From Neckera pumila (Eukaryota > Streptophyta > Bryopsida > Hypnales > Neckeraceae), in contig OZ018411.1 in the NCBI GenBank assembly GCA_963969595.1, positions 29,399,445-29,463,444 of the forward strand: a stretch of DNA of 64,000 nt. The letters are read 5' to 3'. Made by a program: the position numbers and the translations under genes. Under the pieces are notes generated by a model, which had not been told where the DNA came from, searched no databases, and saw only the letters and a program-made list of their open reading frames with translations. Of this stretch, positions 42,501 through 54,528 are shown piece by piece (positions within the stretch are counted from its first letter, which is position 1; the number at the start of each line of letters is the position of its first letter).

Positions 42501-44861
42501 TGGTGTCCGGGGGGTAATGTTTCTCCCTGTCCTCTCCTGTGCCATTTGTTCTATTGCCTTGGGGGTTTATAACAGTTATTCTCCAACAATTCAGTTTTTT
42601 AAAATTTCCTCATTGCTTTCTATTAATTATTGGATTTTGAAGCAAAGACAGGGCTGAAGTCCGAAGTGGTCTGGAACAATTAATTGCTACCGAGAGAGCT
42701 GCCCTTGCCAGTCTATTGAGCAACCATTCTCGACATACTGGAGGGCGTTACCCCAGTCTTCGCATTAAGCTTTACGCAATATCGCATGACCTCTTCATTG
42801 CCATGGGTGCAGGTAAGAAAATAGTCATAGTATAGTATTTTGGATTCACGTGACTTGGAGTTTATCAAATGCTTGTGTGTGAGAAATTGGCCATCTGAGG
42901 CACATGATAGTATATGCGTCGCTTCAAGCATTTTGATATATGTAGGAGTGTGGTTTTTGGGCAATATTTACAGTTGTGAAGAGGTCTTTGGGTATATCAA
43001 CCAAGTCTATTGAGACCAAGTTTTTTTCTCTCCGTGTATGATTATTCTTAATACAATTTCAAAGTGGAAGGTAGTAGACCACTAAATATGACAATAGACA
43101 ACCTTATTTTCATTCATCAGTGGCCATAAACATGTAGCCAGACCATGCTTACATCTCTTGCTAATTAGGCCAACCGTGTATATGATTAGATGAGTTTCTT
43201 TTGGTAGAAGGGTTGGAGATACAGGAGAAGGGATCGGACCCCTATTGGTTTAGTATCCTCTGCCTTGTGCCAAAATTTAGTGACACCAGGAATGGTGTCT
43301 ACTTTAGCACCAGCAATAGTAGGAAGGGCACTCTTGGACTTGAAGGGCTCATCTTCTAGAGAAAATCTTTCCTTTGACGTAGCGATGGCATCTAGAGTCA
43401 GCGGTGGTTCTCCAAGCATCAATTCTAGGAAGCGCAAGGAAGCTGGTGGTCTGCTAGATGACCATTCAATCAATGGTCTTGTAGAAGTAGCAAGCACTGA
43501 AGGTAGAGCTCCTGCGGCAATCCAAGTTGCTGTTCCTCAACCGCTTGAAGCTCTTCTCAATACGGTGAGTGTTATATCAGAGGTAATCAGTACATTGTTT
43601 TGGTTATGAATGAGAAATGATAATAATCCACTTTTGTTAGGTTCTGTTTTGGTTAATGAACTCTACAATGCTGATGTGGAGTGATAAGGGTGGTCAGGAC
43701 TAAGTTGTTTTTTTCTTCAGGGTGGCGTCTTACTTCCAGAACGTTGGAGAGCAGAGGTTGATGCAGTTGTTGCCAACGTTGCAATAAAGATTGCCGCTGA
43801 CACATCATCATTCAACCTATCATGCTACGACAAAAATAGTTATTCTAAGAGCGCTAATACTACATCCATACATTAGTCGACATCCAGGTGGCTGCATATC
43901 AAGCCTGCTGTCTTCGCTGTTGGCACCCTGCAACCGCCGACCTCCTTACTTGGCTCTAGGACTCGCACTGTTTCAAAATGGTAAGTTTTTTCCATATTGT
44001 TATATAAATACATCAATGACTAAAATTGGAATCCGCTGGGAAGGGGTGGGCACTTGCTGCTGAGTTGTTTTCAGGTTTAATGTATAGAAGAAATGCAGGC
44101 TGTAAAATTATTCAGGCTACTGCAATTTATCTTTTCTCGACAATTTTTATCTTCAATTTTACAAGAGCTCTTCTTCTGCACATTATTATTAGAGCGATTA
44201 AGTGCTTTTCCGCTTGTGCAGGACAAAAGGAAGTTGAAACTGACGTTGCGACAGTGTGTGCCCGTGCCCGCATGGGCCTTGGAGCTATTGATTCATCCCT
44301 GGTGCTTGCCGGCTGCTGTTCTGGTCACGAACATGGGCATGAATAAATCTGGACATACAAGCTAGTTCGGAGACTGGACTAGTTCAAGGAAATGATAACA
44401 GTACTTTTAGAAGATCGTATATGAACATTGGACATCTGTCAATGGACCCTGGGAGTTGGCTGATTCATTGCTTAGGTGCTGGGAAGACACCGGTGATGAT
44501 GATCTTGTGATGTCTCGCTCAAAGCAAGGACATGTTGTTCAAACACCAATCACCAGCAGCATAGAAGAACCTTTGTTGACGCAAAGATCGGAATTGCAAA
44601 GTTTGCAAGCAGTAGTTAACAAAAGTGACATGATTACCGTTACTACTAAAATAGTTACGTCTACTTCAGAGACTGCATCGGGACCAATTAGTACAAACCA
44701 AGGTCATCGAGAAGCAACTTGTGATTGAAAGTGTTGAAGTGACAACTACAACGGAGCAGAACCCAGCCTTTCCACAGGTGATTGAGCTTGGATCGGACTC
44801 CGACTTTGATGGCCCTCTTCCAATCATTGTTGACGGTGATCCAGATTCTGAGTTTGATTGA
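39511..44861 (+). pseudogene. PELP1: PELP1/RIX1-type ribosome-biogenesis protein relic
   Basis: PELP1/Rix1 is a nucleolar scaffold of the Rix complex in 60S ribosome maturation. Exons with good splice sites occur in family order: 40487-40604 (NRWAELCHLGVSSQEC), 40944-41048, 41358-41417, 41591-41723 (KALAFLPKAHGNFASWSSLM), 41868-42040 (LPMGQDPPRPLG), 42652-42812 (YPSLRIKLYAISHDLFIAMG), about 43265-43564 (QPLEALLNT), 43721-43980 (GGVLLPERWRAEVDAVVANV), 44222-44365 (ALELLIHPWCLP) and an acidic last exon ending VDGDPDSEFD at TGA 44859-44861. Adjacent exons agree in phase where tested (41723/41868, 43980/44222). Lesions: in-frame TGA in the 40944 exon and at 41951-41953, and frame changes in the 40944, 43721 and 44222 exons. 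The 5' part is uncertain: an ATG at 39511 starts MAGFDAMDFS, and 39853-39917 is a possible small exon. Decay is the simplest reading; uncorrected sequencing errors are the alternative. Confidence 0.85.
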
Positions 44862-45067
44862 AAACTTATTTTTGTTCATTTTCAAGATCTACCAGCACAC
44901 ATGAGAGATTTTTTATTCTTGAATGCGCCGATGCATTAGTGTGGTGATTTGGGACAATTAGCTGTGGATGTGGATGTGCACATGGTCGAATTTGATATTG
45001 TTTTGACGAAACTGTTTTCTTACATAATCTGCGTGTGTTTTGACGATCAAGGAATACTAAAATGTCT
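44862..45067. other. Downstream region of the PELP1 relic
   Basis: AT-rich 3' region; no feature assigned. Confidence 0.4.
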
Positions 45068-45157
45068 GGGGCACTTCACACTATGGCCTTACATTCTTAC
45101 AATCTAAGTGGTGGAAATTGCGGCCTCTCTACCTTTGGCCGTAGTGTGAAGTGCCCC
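45068..45157. mobile_element. Miniature 90-bp relative of the 20472-21343 element
   Basis: GGGGCACTTCACACTATGGCC and the complement of the right end GGGGCACTTCACACTACGGCC match the terminal inverted repeat of the 872-bp PIF-like element. A TAA duplication is not visible here, so the flanks have changed or the copy arose by deletion. Confidence 0.75.
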
Positions 45158-45329
45158 GAGATTCAATAATGTGGTTGTTATCTGTCTGAAAACAAACGAT
45201 TGTTTTGGTTTAATTATGACTACGTGATGATGCTGTGTTCTATTTAAGGGATTTGATCAACTAAGATGATGTGATTTCCTTCCTTTCAAATATTGAAATC
45301 ACGGTACTATAAAATGGGAATGTGGTGCC

Positions 45330-45385
45330 CATGTAGTATAGTGATGACTACCGTGTTGTGAAGAGGTTCTGTGCATGTGAGCCTG
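45330..45385 (+). other. tRNA-like remnant (His/Asp-type A box), doubtful
   Basis: GTAGTATAGTGATGACTA resembles the D-arm/A box of plant tRNA-Asp or tRNA-His, and CCGTGTTGTGAAG resembles a His anticodon arm. The T arm and acceptor pairing are absent. It could be a SINE head or a tRNA pseudogene. Confidence 0.25.
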
Positions 45386-45915
45386 CCATTGCCATCTCAA
45401 GAATCAAAACATGGTATCAAATGCTAGATGTATAAACATTTAACCTCTAAGTGCTTGAGGTAATTTGGTATTGACAAAACTTAAGGTAAGTAAAATGTTA
45501 CCAAATGACTGTTGTTAATACTTTATTTAATTAGTATATATTCTTTCAACTCTCTTTTAGCATCAAATAGTTAATTAGAAAAATGAACATTTATGATGTT
45601 TCTATTCATTGCAAAACTAGATTTTGAAATAAGCTTTAGAATACCTTAGAAAGTGTATGGTGGTGGCGATGGTGGGCAAAATCACTTTGTAAATTTATTT
45701 AATAAGTTTGAAAGTAGATTTTAGGATGTTGTATATTGGTTATAGTTTTATTTGTTAATTCTTTGAATCTCATATTTATTTCATAATCATAATCTTAGAT
45801 TTGACAAGGAAAGAGAAGATTGAAACTTTTCAAATTATTTTTATAGTTTTAAGACTTCTATGATCAAATATTAGAATCTTTCAATCCGCAAGTGAAATTG
45901 TTGTGTATTCTTTTC
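45386..45915. other. AT-rich DNA with one TTAA-type terminus
   Basis: TTAACCTCTAAGTGCTTGAGG near 45440-45460 looks like an isolated end of a TTAA-type element. No gene. Confidence 0.45.
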
Positions 45916-46147
45916 CATTAGAGGAGTTTTGGAAGCCTTAGAAGATTGTTTCAGGCCGTTCCCCAGTCTGTCCAGATTCAGGAAACAACGGTTTGAGCGT
46001 GTTAGATTTTTTTCTTAAAATTCAAAAATGACGTGGCAGTCGCTTGACCACGTTAGCCTGGCCATTTGGCAGCATTCCAGCATTCCTGTAGAGTTCCCAC
46101 AATTTGGGAACTCGCAGTCTCTTACAAGGCCCGAAACTCCTCTAATG
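45916..46147. mobile_element. CATTAGA-ended MITE, 232 bp
   Basis: The ends are CATTAGAGGAGTTTTGG and CGAAACTCCTCTAATG. The core ATGACGTGGCAGTCGCTTGA ... CCACGTTAGCC and the duplex AGTTCCCACAATTTGGGAACT correspond to the other members. Confidence 0.75.
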
Positions 46148-46175
46148 AATGTGATTCTTGACAAGTCTAGTTTAA

Positions 46176-47091
46176 CCCCTAAAGGCCCAAGGCCTTTTTT
46201 CTGCCAAAAAACACTGAAAACTGCCATTTTTTAGCAAAGAGTGAAGAAAAAATTTAAAATGCTTTTTTTGCACATCTAACCATAGGATCTTACACCTAAC
46301 TAGTATAAGAATGTGTGGAAAAATTCAGAATTTTTGACCGCATGGATTGCAAGATATCTACGTTTAAAGTGAAAAAAACAAGGTTTTCAGCACATTGTGG
46401 GATTGGATTTTTTGACTTTGAACATTTTTAGCTTAAAACTTTTGCACTAAAAAGTTTTGAGCTTTAAGTCTTTATAATAGGAAATTGAGTTGAGGATATA
46501 GGGGAAAAAAAAATTCAAAAAAACTTAATTTTCATTATTAAAAAATTGTTAAGTAGAATTAGGTACGAGATAGAAGGAAAATCTAAAATATTCATATATT
46601 TTAGATGGAATTAAAATTCACTAATCCCAATGGTGAGATTGTTCTAGCAAGTAACTAAACCATGCCAAAAAAAAAATTCGAAAAATTTGAAAAATTGCAT
46701 TAAAAAATGAGTCTTACAAGTTGTTTTTTCAAAAGATGCTCTAACTGCCCGAAAAACAAGAATGTCCATAACTTTCTCATAACAAATCCAAATGAAATGA
46801 ATCAAAGCTTTCCAGATAGACAAAAATATAATCTATGGGAAAAAAATTCAAAAAAAAAAGATATATTTTTTGCAGAATTTTTTTGCTGCCCACTCTCCCC
46901 TATTTTGAGCTTATTTGGGCATAACTTTTTTTTCCCGGGCACCGATTGAAAAAAAAAATTATACTCCCTCAAAGCATATCTATTTTTCTATCTTCTAAAA
47001 AAGTTTCAAAAAATCAGGACAAAATTTCAGCCCGTAGGTACCTGCCCGAAATCCCACTTGTCCATTGAACGAACACTTAGGCCTTTAGGGA
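46176..47091 (-). mobile_element. Family A element, 916 bp, TTAA on both sides
   Basis: TTAA at 46172-46175 and 47092-47095. The left end is CCCCTAAAGGCCCAAGG and the right end is CTTAGGCCTTTAGGGA. The interior is collinear with 6936-7844. It lies 28 bp from the preceding MITE. Confidence 0.8.
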
Positions 47092-47095
47092 TTAA

Positions 47096-47747
47096 GAGTG
47101 TATGATTACAAATCCAAAAAAAATAATCATACTTATCCAAATTTTGACTTTTTGTATACTTTAGCACAAACTCTAGAAAGTCAAGAAAGGCCTTGAGTGT
47201 TTAGGTGTTAAGCATTTGTGTTTGAAGTATCAAAGTTTTATTGGCATTACTTTACAAGCGGGAACTATAATCCTATAGTGGGTGTTCAAAAAGTAGGCAT
47301 ATTGCTTTTAACAATGGTGATTTACATTTTGAATCAACTTCAATCTCTATACAAGTTGTTTCACATTTCAGATTAGAATTATTGATGAATTTGTGTAGTG
47401 CTATAGACAAGAATTTGAGGTCATCACACACATTGATAATAGTTTTTAAATAGAATTATAAATAGAGGCAATAATTGAGAATATAAAAAAACCAAATAAT
47501 TATGGAAACGGAAGGATAATTATCAATGAAGCTTGGAAACCTCTCCAACAATTATTTTAAAAGGTCTACATACATTGAACAAGCAACTACATTATAATTT
47601 TCAATTTGTACAGGCTGATACAATTTGATTTGAGTGCACTATAAAGAAAAGGTTCTGAGCTCAACAAGCCACTCTCCTCACTATGCACTCAGAAAATATT
47701 TTCAGTTAAATTAATTTTTTTGGTAAACCACCAACCCCGTCCCACAT
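47096..47747. other. AT-rich DNA with a TTAA-type terminus
   Basis: GGCCTTGAGTGTTTAGGTG followed by TTAA (47208-47211) is the complement of an end like that at 28541. No gene seen. Confidence 0.45.
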
Positions 47748-47910
47748 TCCCACCCCTTTTTAACTTTTAGGTGGGATGTGCGCGACATTTGATATGGGAT
47801 ATATACATATAATTTGTATCCCATATTTGTACAATATTCATATCCATATTGTACTCATATCATATCTATATTGTATTCCTATCATATCCGTATCCAAAGT
47901 TGTTTTTTAA
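47748..47910 (+). repeat. Degenerate GTATCCATATC repeat copy
   Basis: ATATCCATATTGTACTCATA-type units follow CATTTGATATGGGATATAT and end in GTATCCAAAGTTGTTTTTTA, in inverted orientation relative to 11220-11570. Confidence 0.55.
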
Positions 47911-50079
47911 GATCAACGGGATTGGAGGACAATCTATTTTCAGTAGATAGTGAGAAGCTCTATCTTACAAGCTTGGTAGCAATGACAAGCTTGTCAATAA
48001 GGTCCTACTCAAACTTCTTTATACATAGCTAGCATCTATCATTTAATACAAAGCTTCCTTCTCAAATCCCTCAAGAGTAGAATACAAATGCAGGGGGAAT
48101 TGTAGCTTTGTTCCCAATTTCTACGTCAAAGAAGATGCAAGAAATAGATTTTTACAATAGTTGATAAAAATTTGAAAGGTTTATATTGATATTTGAAATC
48201 AAAAATCCTAAATTAGCTAAAAGAAGTTACAAAATAAACGGTAACTATTCTAAGAACAAAGTTTAGGATTTTACACTTATTGAAAAGAGGGGCGATCATT
48301 CCAAATATAGAATACACATAACAATATTTTTGACAACTCCATCCCCTTTTTTAGTTTAGAGCTAACAAACCCATAAATACTTTTTGTAATTGAAAATGCT
48401 CAAAAATTCCCTACATGGAGTGTTGATCATAAAAAAAAAATCCGTATAGAAAAAACTCATAATTTATTCAAATTTTGGATGAAATTTTGTGGAAAGTCTT
48501 TGTACCCTTCCAAAATGTTTCTTCAAAGATTTTGTCATTGCTTTGCGGCTAAAGATAATTTATTCAAGAAAATTCTTCATCCTATACATATATAATCATT
48601 TCTAGAATAGAGCTTGTTGCAATGCAACAACAATAAAAGTTTTGTTATAGTACATGGTTTCATTGACTGTTGTATAGATGTCATTAGTAATTACTAGAAA
48701 TAGATGAATAAGAAATAAATAAATAAAATGTGTCAAAAATTGTAATGGATGAAATCATGACACAATTTGAATTTTATATAATGGACTAAAATAGATATTG
48801 TTGCAATGCTATGTGATTGAAAAAGGTTCAATAGTGTGTAAGATTTTCATTGAAAACATGTTTGGATGTCAATAGAATTGGGAAATAATGGATAAATGAA
48901 AAATTGTGTGGATGAGAACATGAATAATGAAATCTGAAATTGTGATATATTGTACGAGTAGGTTAGTTTTGGAAATAAGTAGGAAAAACTTGGATTATGT
49001 CTAAAATTTAAAAATTGTACAATTATTTCTGGAAAATTTGAAAAAAAAATCATTGTTGCTAATTTCAAATATCCAATAATTATTCTTGAGAAAATTTAGA
49101 AAAAGGAGAACACTTACATATGAAAAAAAAAATTCAATCCAAAATTAGGAGTATCTGTCAATTATAAAAGCAAAGTGCCCAAAGTCAAGAAATTGAAATC
49201 AAGCTTGCCAAATTGTGGAACTACAAAAAGTAAACTATCTCGGTAAGAGGTGCTAAAACTAACCTATGCGTATAGTCCACGTCATCACAAAATTTAGAAC
49301 TTGCAATTTGTCAACAACTATCATGTGGCTATCGTTGTTTCATGTGTTCTCATGTTAATATACAATTTATTGCATCATTACAATGTATTACTTTACAATT
49401 TATTGCATCATTACAATGCATTACTTGCAACTGACGTGATAATAATTGACAAGCCATAAATTCTAAACTTTGCAATGGTATGGCAAATTGAGTATGGTAC
49501 TCTAAAATGTCAACCCCTACTTTTGGATAGAGAATGGAGAAGCTCTAGCATCTAAATGGTGAGGATTGGAAAAATAGTACTAATGTGGAGTTAGGGACCA
49601 TTTTTGGTCATAACTGAATTCATTAATGATAATGCATAGGTGATGGTTCTTTGAAGGGATAATTTTTAGATAACTTGCTTTCAATTTAGCCTCTTGTTTG
49701 GAAAATGTTTTGATACTACGAACATCATTTCTAAGTTTGCATCATTTGGCTTTTGAATTCATCTTGGCTGGATTATAATCTTCTACAACCTTCATTGTTG
49801 AAATTTTATAACTAATTTATTGGGCTTCCTAAAATTTCCAAAATCACTTGCATCTTGCTTTATTTTGATGTACCAATACACAAATATTTTTTTTATGACT
49901 TTCTATTGCATACCAATTTTGCTATAGAGCTTATTCGGACAATTCTAGATGTAGTTATCTCAATAATATTCCTCCCGCAGGGAAGGCTATCGCTAAATTC
50001 AATGGGTCACACATTTATTACATTATAGATAATGCCACTGATGTAGACTATCAGTAAGCTGCGAGAGAGGATTGCCCCC
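47911..50079. other. AT-rich DNA with minor repeats
   Basis: About 48110-48270 is a diverged family D copy. A perfect 33-bp unit apart from one base is duplicated at 49362-49394 and 49395-49427. No gene was found in the remainder. Confidence 0.5.
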
Positions 50080-50270
50080 CCTCATTGCCTCTAAGGGTTA
50101 TTGTCGAGAAAACATTAGAATTTTTATTTGCCACCCATAATGAAATTCAAAAATTCAAAATTCAAATTTGGAATCAAAGACCTTAAAGTTATTAGAAGAG
50201 GAGAAGAAATAAAAAAATTTAAGCAATCCAAAATTGGCACAGTTTTTTACATATACCTTTGGCTTCAACA
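50080..50270 (+). repeat. Family D repeat copy
   Basis: It carries ACATTAGAATTTTTATTTGCC and TCAAATTTGGAATCAAAGAC, corresponding to the family D core. Confidence 0.45.
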
Positions 50271-50569
50271 ATGAGGGAATCAATCCTCCCTAGTGGTGAG
50301 GGGTTCAATCACCCTTGGCCATTGGTATAGGCTTGGTTTATTTTTGGGGTCGGATTGAAGACTAGCCCAAACTCTCTAAGTTTGAACCAATAGGATCGCT
50401 TGATTTTTCCAAATTCAGCCTAAGGACTTTATTTTAGGGCCAGACTGGAAGTACAATTCATTGTAGGTGGTGCCTTAGGTGGCATAGTTTTGATGCCAAA
50501 CCTTGGGCCCCAAGGATGAAATTGGGATAAGGTTTTGAGTGGCCCAAAGTCCCATTTTGGGCCCAAATG
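50271..50569. other. GGCCC-rich intergenic stretch
   Basis: Repeated short motifs such as GGGCCCAA occur; no gene was recognised. Confidence 0.4.
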
Positions 50570-50679
50570 CACTCTAAGAAACCTGCATTTTAGGTGACGT
50601 TAGTGTAATTTTAGCAGACACATTTTAGTGTCTGCTAAAATTATGCTAACATCACCTAAAATGCAGGTTTCTTATAGTG
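50570..50679. mobile_element. CACTATAAG-type MITE, 110 bp hairpin
   Basis: It starts CACTCTAAGAAACCTGCATT and ends AATGCAGGTTTCTTATAGTG; the whole element is one near-perfect hairpin around GACACATTTTAGTGTC. Flanks ATG and TTG are imperfect as a 3-bp duplication. The terminus is shared with 55346-55583. Confidence 0.8.
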
Positions 50680-51029
50680 TTGGGCTCTTCTTTTGGATCC
50701 CTAGTGTCAATTAACAAAAATAATTATTTACGACTTTGACCCTTCATAACTTTTGCATACGGAACCCTTGTTTGGTGTGTTTAGCTTAGAACTTCTTTTC
50801 ACTTGCCAATAAGAAAATTTGAGAATTTAACTAGACTAATAAAAATAATGAGACACAATAGCTATCCTTTATGAAGAAGAAATTGTACAATATAAACTCT
50901 GGCTTTTCGTGCTTTAAAGAGTTTCAATATTTGGAACCACCAATCATGAGAAATTAATTGCAAGAATGATGGAAGCCCTTCATGTGCTAGCCTCATGCTA
51001 CCATTGGGAAATTAGAAAATTTCAGATTT

Positions 51030-51290
51030 GAGAAGGCTGCAAGTTTTAAATCCCCCGGTGCAATTAAAGAGGAAATAAAATTATTTTTTATTTTTAATTA
51101 TTTTTAATTTGGATGCTGAGTAGTGCCACATCAAATTATAGTATTTTTTAGTATTTTTTTTTTTTTTAATATTTTTTTCAAAAAAGTTTTATTTTCATTT
51201 TTTCTGTACTTGCACTGCAGGGTGACAAAAAAAGAATGCTTAACGGCCCTCCTGAGACCTAAAATTTTTCCTAATGAAAGTCTTAGTTTA
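51030..51290. mobile_element. Family F MITE, eroded copy
   Basis: It is collinear with 52022-52255 (shared TGCAATTAAAGA start, TGCCACATCAA segment, CTTGCACTGC and GCTTAACGGCCCTC end), with poorer termini. Confidence 0.55.
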
Positions 51291-52021
51291 GAATTTGGGC
51301 AAATACAAATTTGGTTCTCCCGGCATTATTTGGACGGTGATTGGTATATTAAGTGTACAAATATATTGCAATACTCAAAAGTATAATTGAACTTCTTTTG
51401 TCCAAGAAATCTATTGTTGTTTAAATAATGAATTAGGTAATTTTCTTCTTTAACAACAAATATTTTTTTCTCTTAGTGGTTTTTGGATTTTTTTTTGCGC
51501 ATATTTTATATTTTTGGGAACAAAGCATTTGTAGACCCTCATACAATTTCAATAGGCCACCCCATATAAGTCACTAACAAATAATCCAAATGTTTATGAA
51601 GCATTATGATCTAAGTGACCACAATAAGTGACCTATGTGTTGGCATTAAACATCATGATTGCAAATTTAGTTCTTTATTATCAACAAACAATAAAATACA
51701 ATGGCCATATATAAAAAAATCATTTATGTTAAAAAATGGCCACTTTTTGAAGAAGCCAATTTGGATGCTTTGATTAATTTGTAGAATCCTTGTTGTCTAT
51801 TATGTCTTAGCTCTAACCATATTTGCAAACTTGAATCATCTTCTAGCAAAAAGAATTTATTAAAAAATTTGACAAGTCATTTGAAAATAATCATGATTGA
51901 TTGCATAAGAATCAATATAGAATTGAAAACAAATTTGAATGCAAGGAACAATATTACTAAAACCTTTTGCTTTTGAATAGTTACCAAGTTGCAATGATAG
52001 GACAATCATTAGGAAATATAT
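51291..52021. other. AT-rich DNA, nothing recognised
   Basis: No gene or repeat end noted. Confidence 0.5.
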
Positions 52022-52255
52022 CATGCCTCAAGAGGTCTGCGGGTTTTGACTCCAATGCAATTAAAGAAACAATAAAATTATTTTTTTGTTTATTTTTTAA
52101 TTTTTAATTTAGCATCTAATGTTGCACTACTGGTGCCACGTCAAGTTTTACTATTTTTTAATAAATTTTTATTTGAAAAAAATTGTTCTTTATTTTTTTT
52201 GTTCTTGCACTGCGGGGGGTCAAAAAATGAAAGCTTAACGGCCCTCTCGAGGCAT
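52022..52255. mobile_element. Family F MITE, 234 bp
   Basis: CATGCCTCAAGAGG at the left pairs with CCTCTCGAGGCATG at the right. The interior is T-rich. A target duplication was not assigned. Confidence 0.6.
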
Positions 52256-53700
52256 GAATTTTTTCCCAATGAAAAAACAAAAAGTTAGATTAAACAAATA
52301 ACCCAAAAAAATAAATAGTAAATGAAGTAAATTTCATTAAAAGAAGGTTATGAAAAAAAAAGAAAAAAAAAAAGAAAAAAAAAAAGGTGAAAAAATTTAA
52401 AAACTTTCTTTTCATTATTGAAATAGAAAAAATAGAAAGAAAGATAGAAAGGTATATGTTTTATATTTTTTTTACAATTGAGCATTAAAAAAGTCCAAGA
52501 GCATATGATTGAAAAACTAGGCACTAGAATGGAGCCTCACTACTTTACATTAATCCCTAATGACCCAAGGGGAGGGGGGCTTTCAAAATGGGCCCAAAGT
52601 CCAAAACTGCCAACAACTTGAGTAATTATTTTGCTCATTTTTTCTAAAGATTGGATAGAATGTAACCGCAGGATCTTGAATTTAATATTGAAATTGAGCA
52701 TCTCAAAAAAGTTTAGAGATATTTAATTTTGAAGTTTTTCTTGGGTCAATGGAAATACAAGGCAACACACTTTGAAAGAATATATCTTTGTGAGAATAGT
52801 TTGAAATGATGCCTTATTTGTGCTCCGAGTGAAAGGTAAGAGAGTTGAAAATGTACTTGTAAAATTTCATAACATTCCAAGAATTTTACAATTCATTGTC
52901 AAGCTTGCAATGCACATTTGAGTAGTATTTGTAAGAGAAAAAAAGAATGGGACACTTGTCTTTTCCTTCAAAGCCTTGGATCTCCCCTTTTTGAAGTGGA
53001 TCTGACCTTTATGAGGTGGGCTAGAAGCACATTGGTTGGTTGACTTTTTAGTCCATGCCCAAATTGAACACAAAAAAAACGAATTGTAAACTACACTACA
53101 TCACTAACTTTGAAAAATTCCACAAGGTGTATTTTAATTCAGAATTTGAAGAAACTACCGCCATTGAATTTTGTATTGCAGTCTATTTTTTAGAAATAAA
53201 TTTCATTTTTCAAAAGAATCAATATATGAGAAATTAGGCACCAGAATGAAGCCTCACTGCTTTACCTTACTTGGGGCTAGATTGAGGGCCCAAACTGGAT
53301 GCAAATCCTGCCGGCCTTCCATTCATCCGACTTCAGTCCAAGTACAAAGTGGGCCTAAGTTTACTGCCACTGTTGTAGAGACATCCATAGTACAATACCA
53401 TTATTGCCAAAGCTACAGTACCACATCCCTGCAAAAGTTCACAGAAGTGGCTAAATTTTGCTCTATTGCTACTTAAAATTTTCAGGAGCTAAAAGTATAT
53501 TTGAAAAATCCTTGAAAATATTAGATTTTAGTCAAGATTGCAATAGACAATAGAATTTGGTAGCCAATGTGCAACTTCCTCTACATAGGAATTAGCATCT
53601 ATTTTGTTAGTTTTGTATTATAGTACTTCCAATAATCCTTGAAAACTTGCAAAACTCACTCTCAAGGTAGCCAAAATTGATACACGTTTGTCTTTGAGGT
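52256..53700. other. Intergenic with A-rich tract and a small duplication
   Basis: An A/AG tract occupies 52340-52390. TTAATCCCTAATGACCCAAGG near 52545 is a lone TTAA-type terminus. ATGGAGCCTCACTACTTTAC near 52530 is repeated as ATGAAGCCTCACTGCTTTAC near 53247. A 101-codon frame at 53171-53476 spans the second copy but has no coding support. Confidence 0.45.
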
Positions 53701-54528
53701 CAACGTTCGGGAAGATTTTGGAGCTCTACCAGTAGATATCCTCCTTCTACAATAATGGTCCGGTTTTTTTTTAGAGGGCACCAGTTTCATCCTTTTAACC
53801 CTGAAATTTTCCGGTTTTTTGCCCTCCATATCAGTTTGTAACCGGCCTATTTCCTTCCAAGTGAAAATTTGAAAAGTGAAAATCCTCTAATGTCAAAAAA
53901 TTGCCGGTTTACAATCTAAAAAAGACATTACATTCTTGGCAAGAATTGAACCTGACATAGCCTTTCACCAACTGAAAGACAAGAATCCTCCCAACCCATG
54001 CAATATGGAGTTAAGAATGGTCATTGAAAAGGTTGCAGAAATCAAAGTTTAGGGTTTAGAATTTTCACCTTCTTCAAACGGCCCTCCCGCCCCTCTTCCT
54101 CGGGTGCTTCCCTACGGCCAGCTGGCCCTGTCCTCAGCTGGTCCCACTAACCCCCTTATGCAATACCCGGCCTCTTTATCCCAATACCCGACCTATCTTA
54201 ACCCTGGATATGTGCCACTTACGGTACATGTATAGCAGCTAAAATCCTCCTTTTTACAAAACAAACGGGTTAAAATCTACCCTATTATAAATTGAGGTAG
54301 GTAAATTAACCCCCAAATTTTTATGTATACCAGTTGATTGCCTATCTTATCAGTTTTTCCTCCGGTTTTCCATCCTTCACTTTCAAAGCTCAACCGGTTT
54401 TTTTTACCATTTCAACCGGCTAACTTTGTATTAGCCGCCGGTTCTTCCCGGACATTGTTTGAGGTAGCATATTGCACAAAATCCTAGTAATTTAGGTAGC
54501 ATGTTGCACTAAATTCCATGTAGCAGTT
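53701..54528. other. Stretch with recurrent CCGGTTTT motifs
   Basis: CCGGTTTTTT-like runs recur at about 53760, 53810, 53903, 54362 and 54401, with AATACCCGGCC/AATACCCGACC near 54160-54200. The meaning is unknown; no gene was seen. Confidence 0.4.

Noticed and set aside
45330..45385. Functional tRNA-His gene
   Set aside because: The T arm, B box and acceptor-stem pairing are missing.
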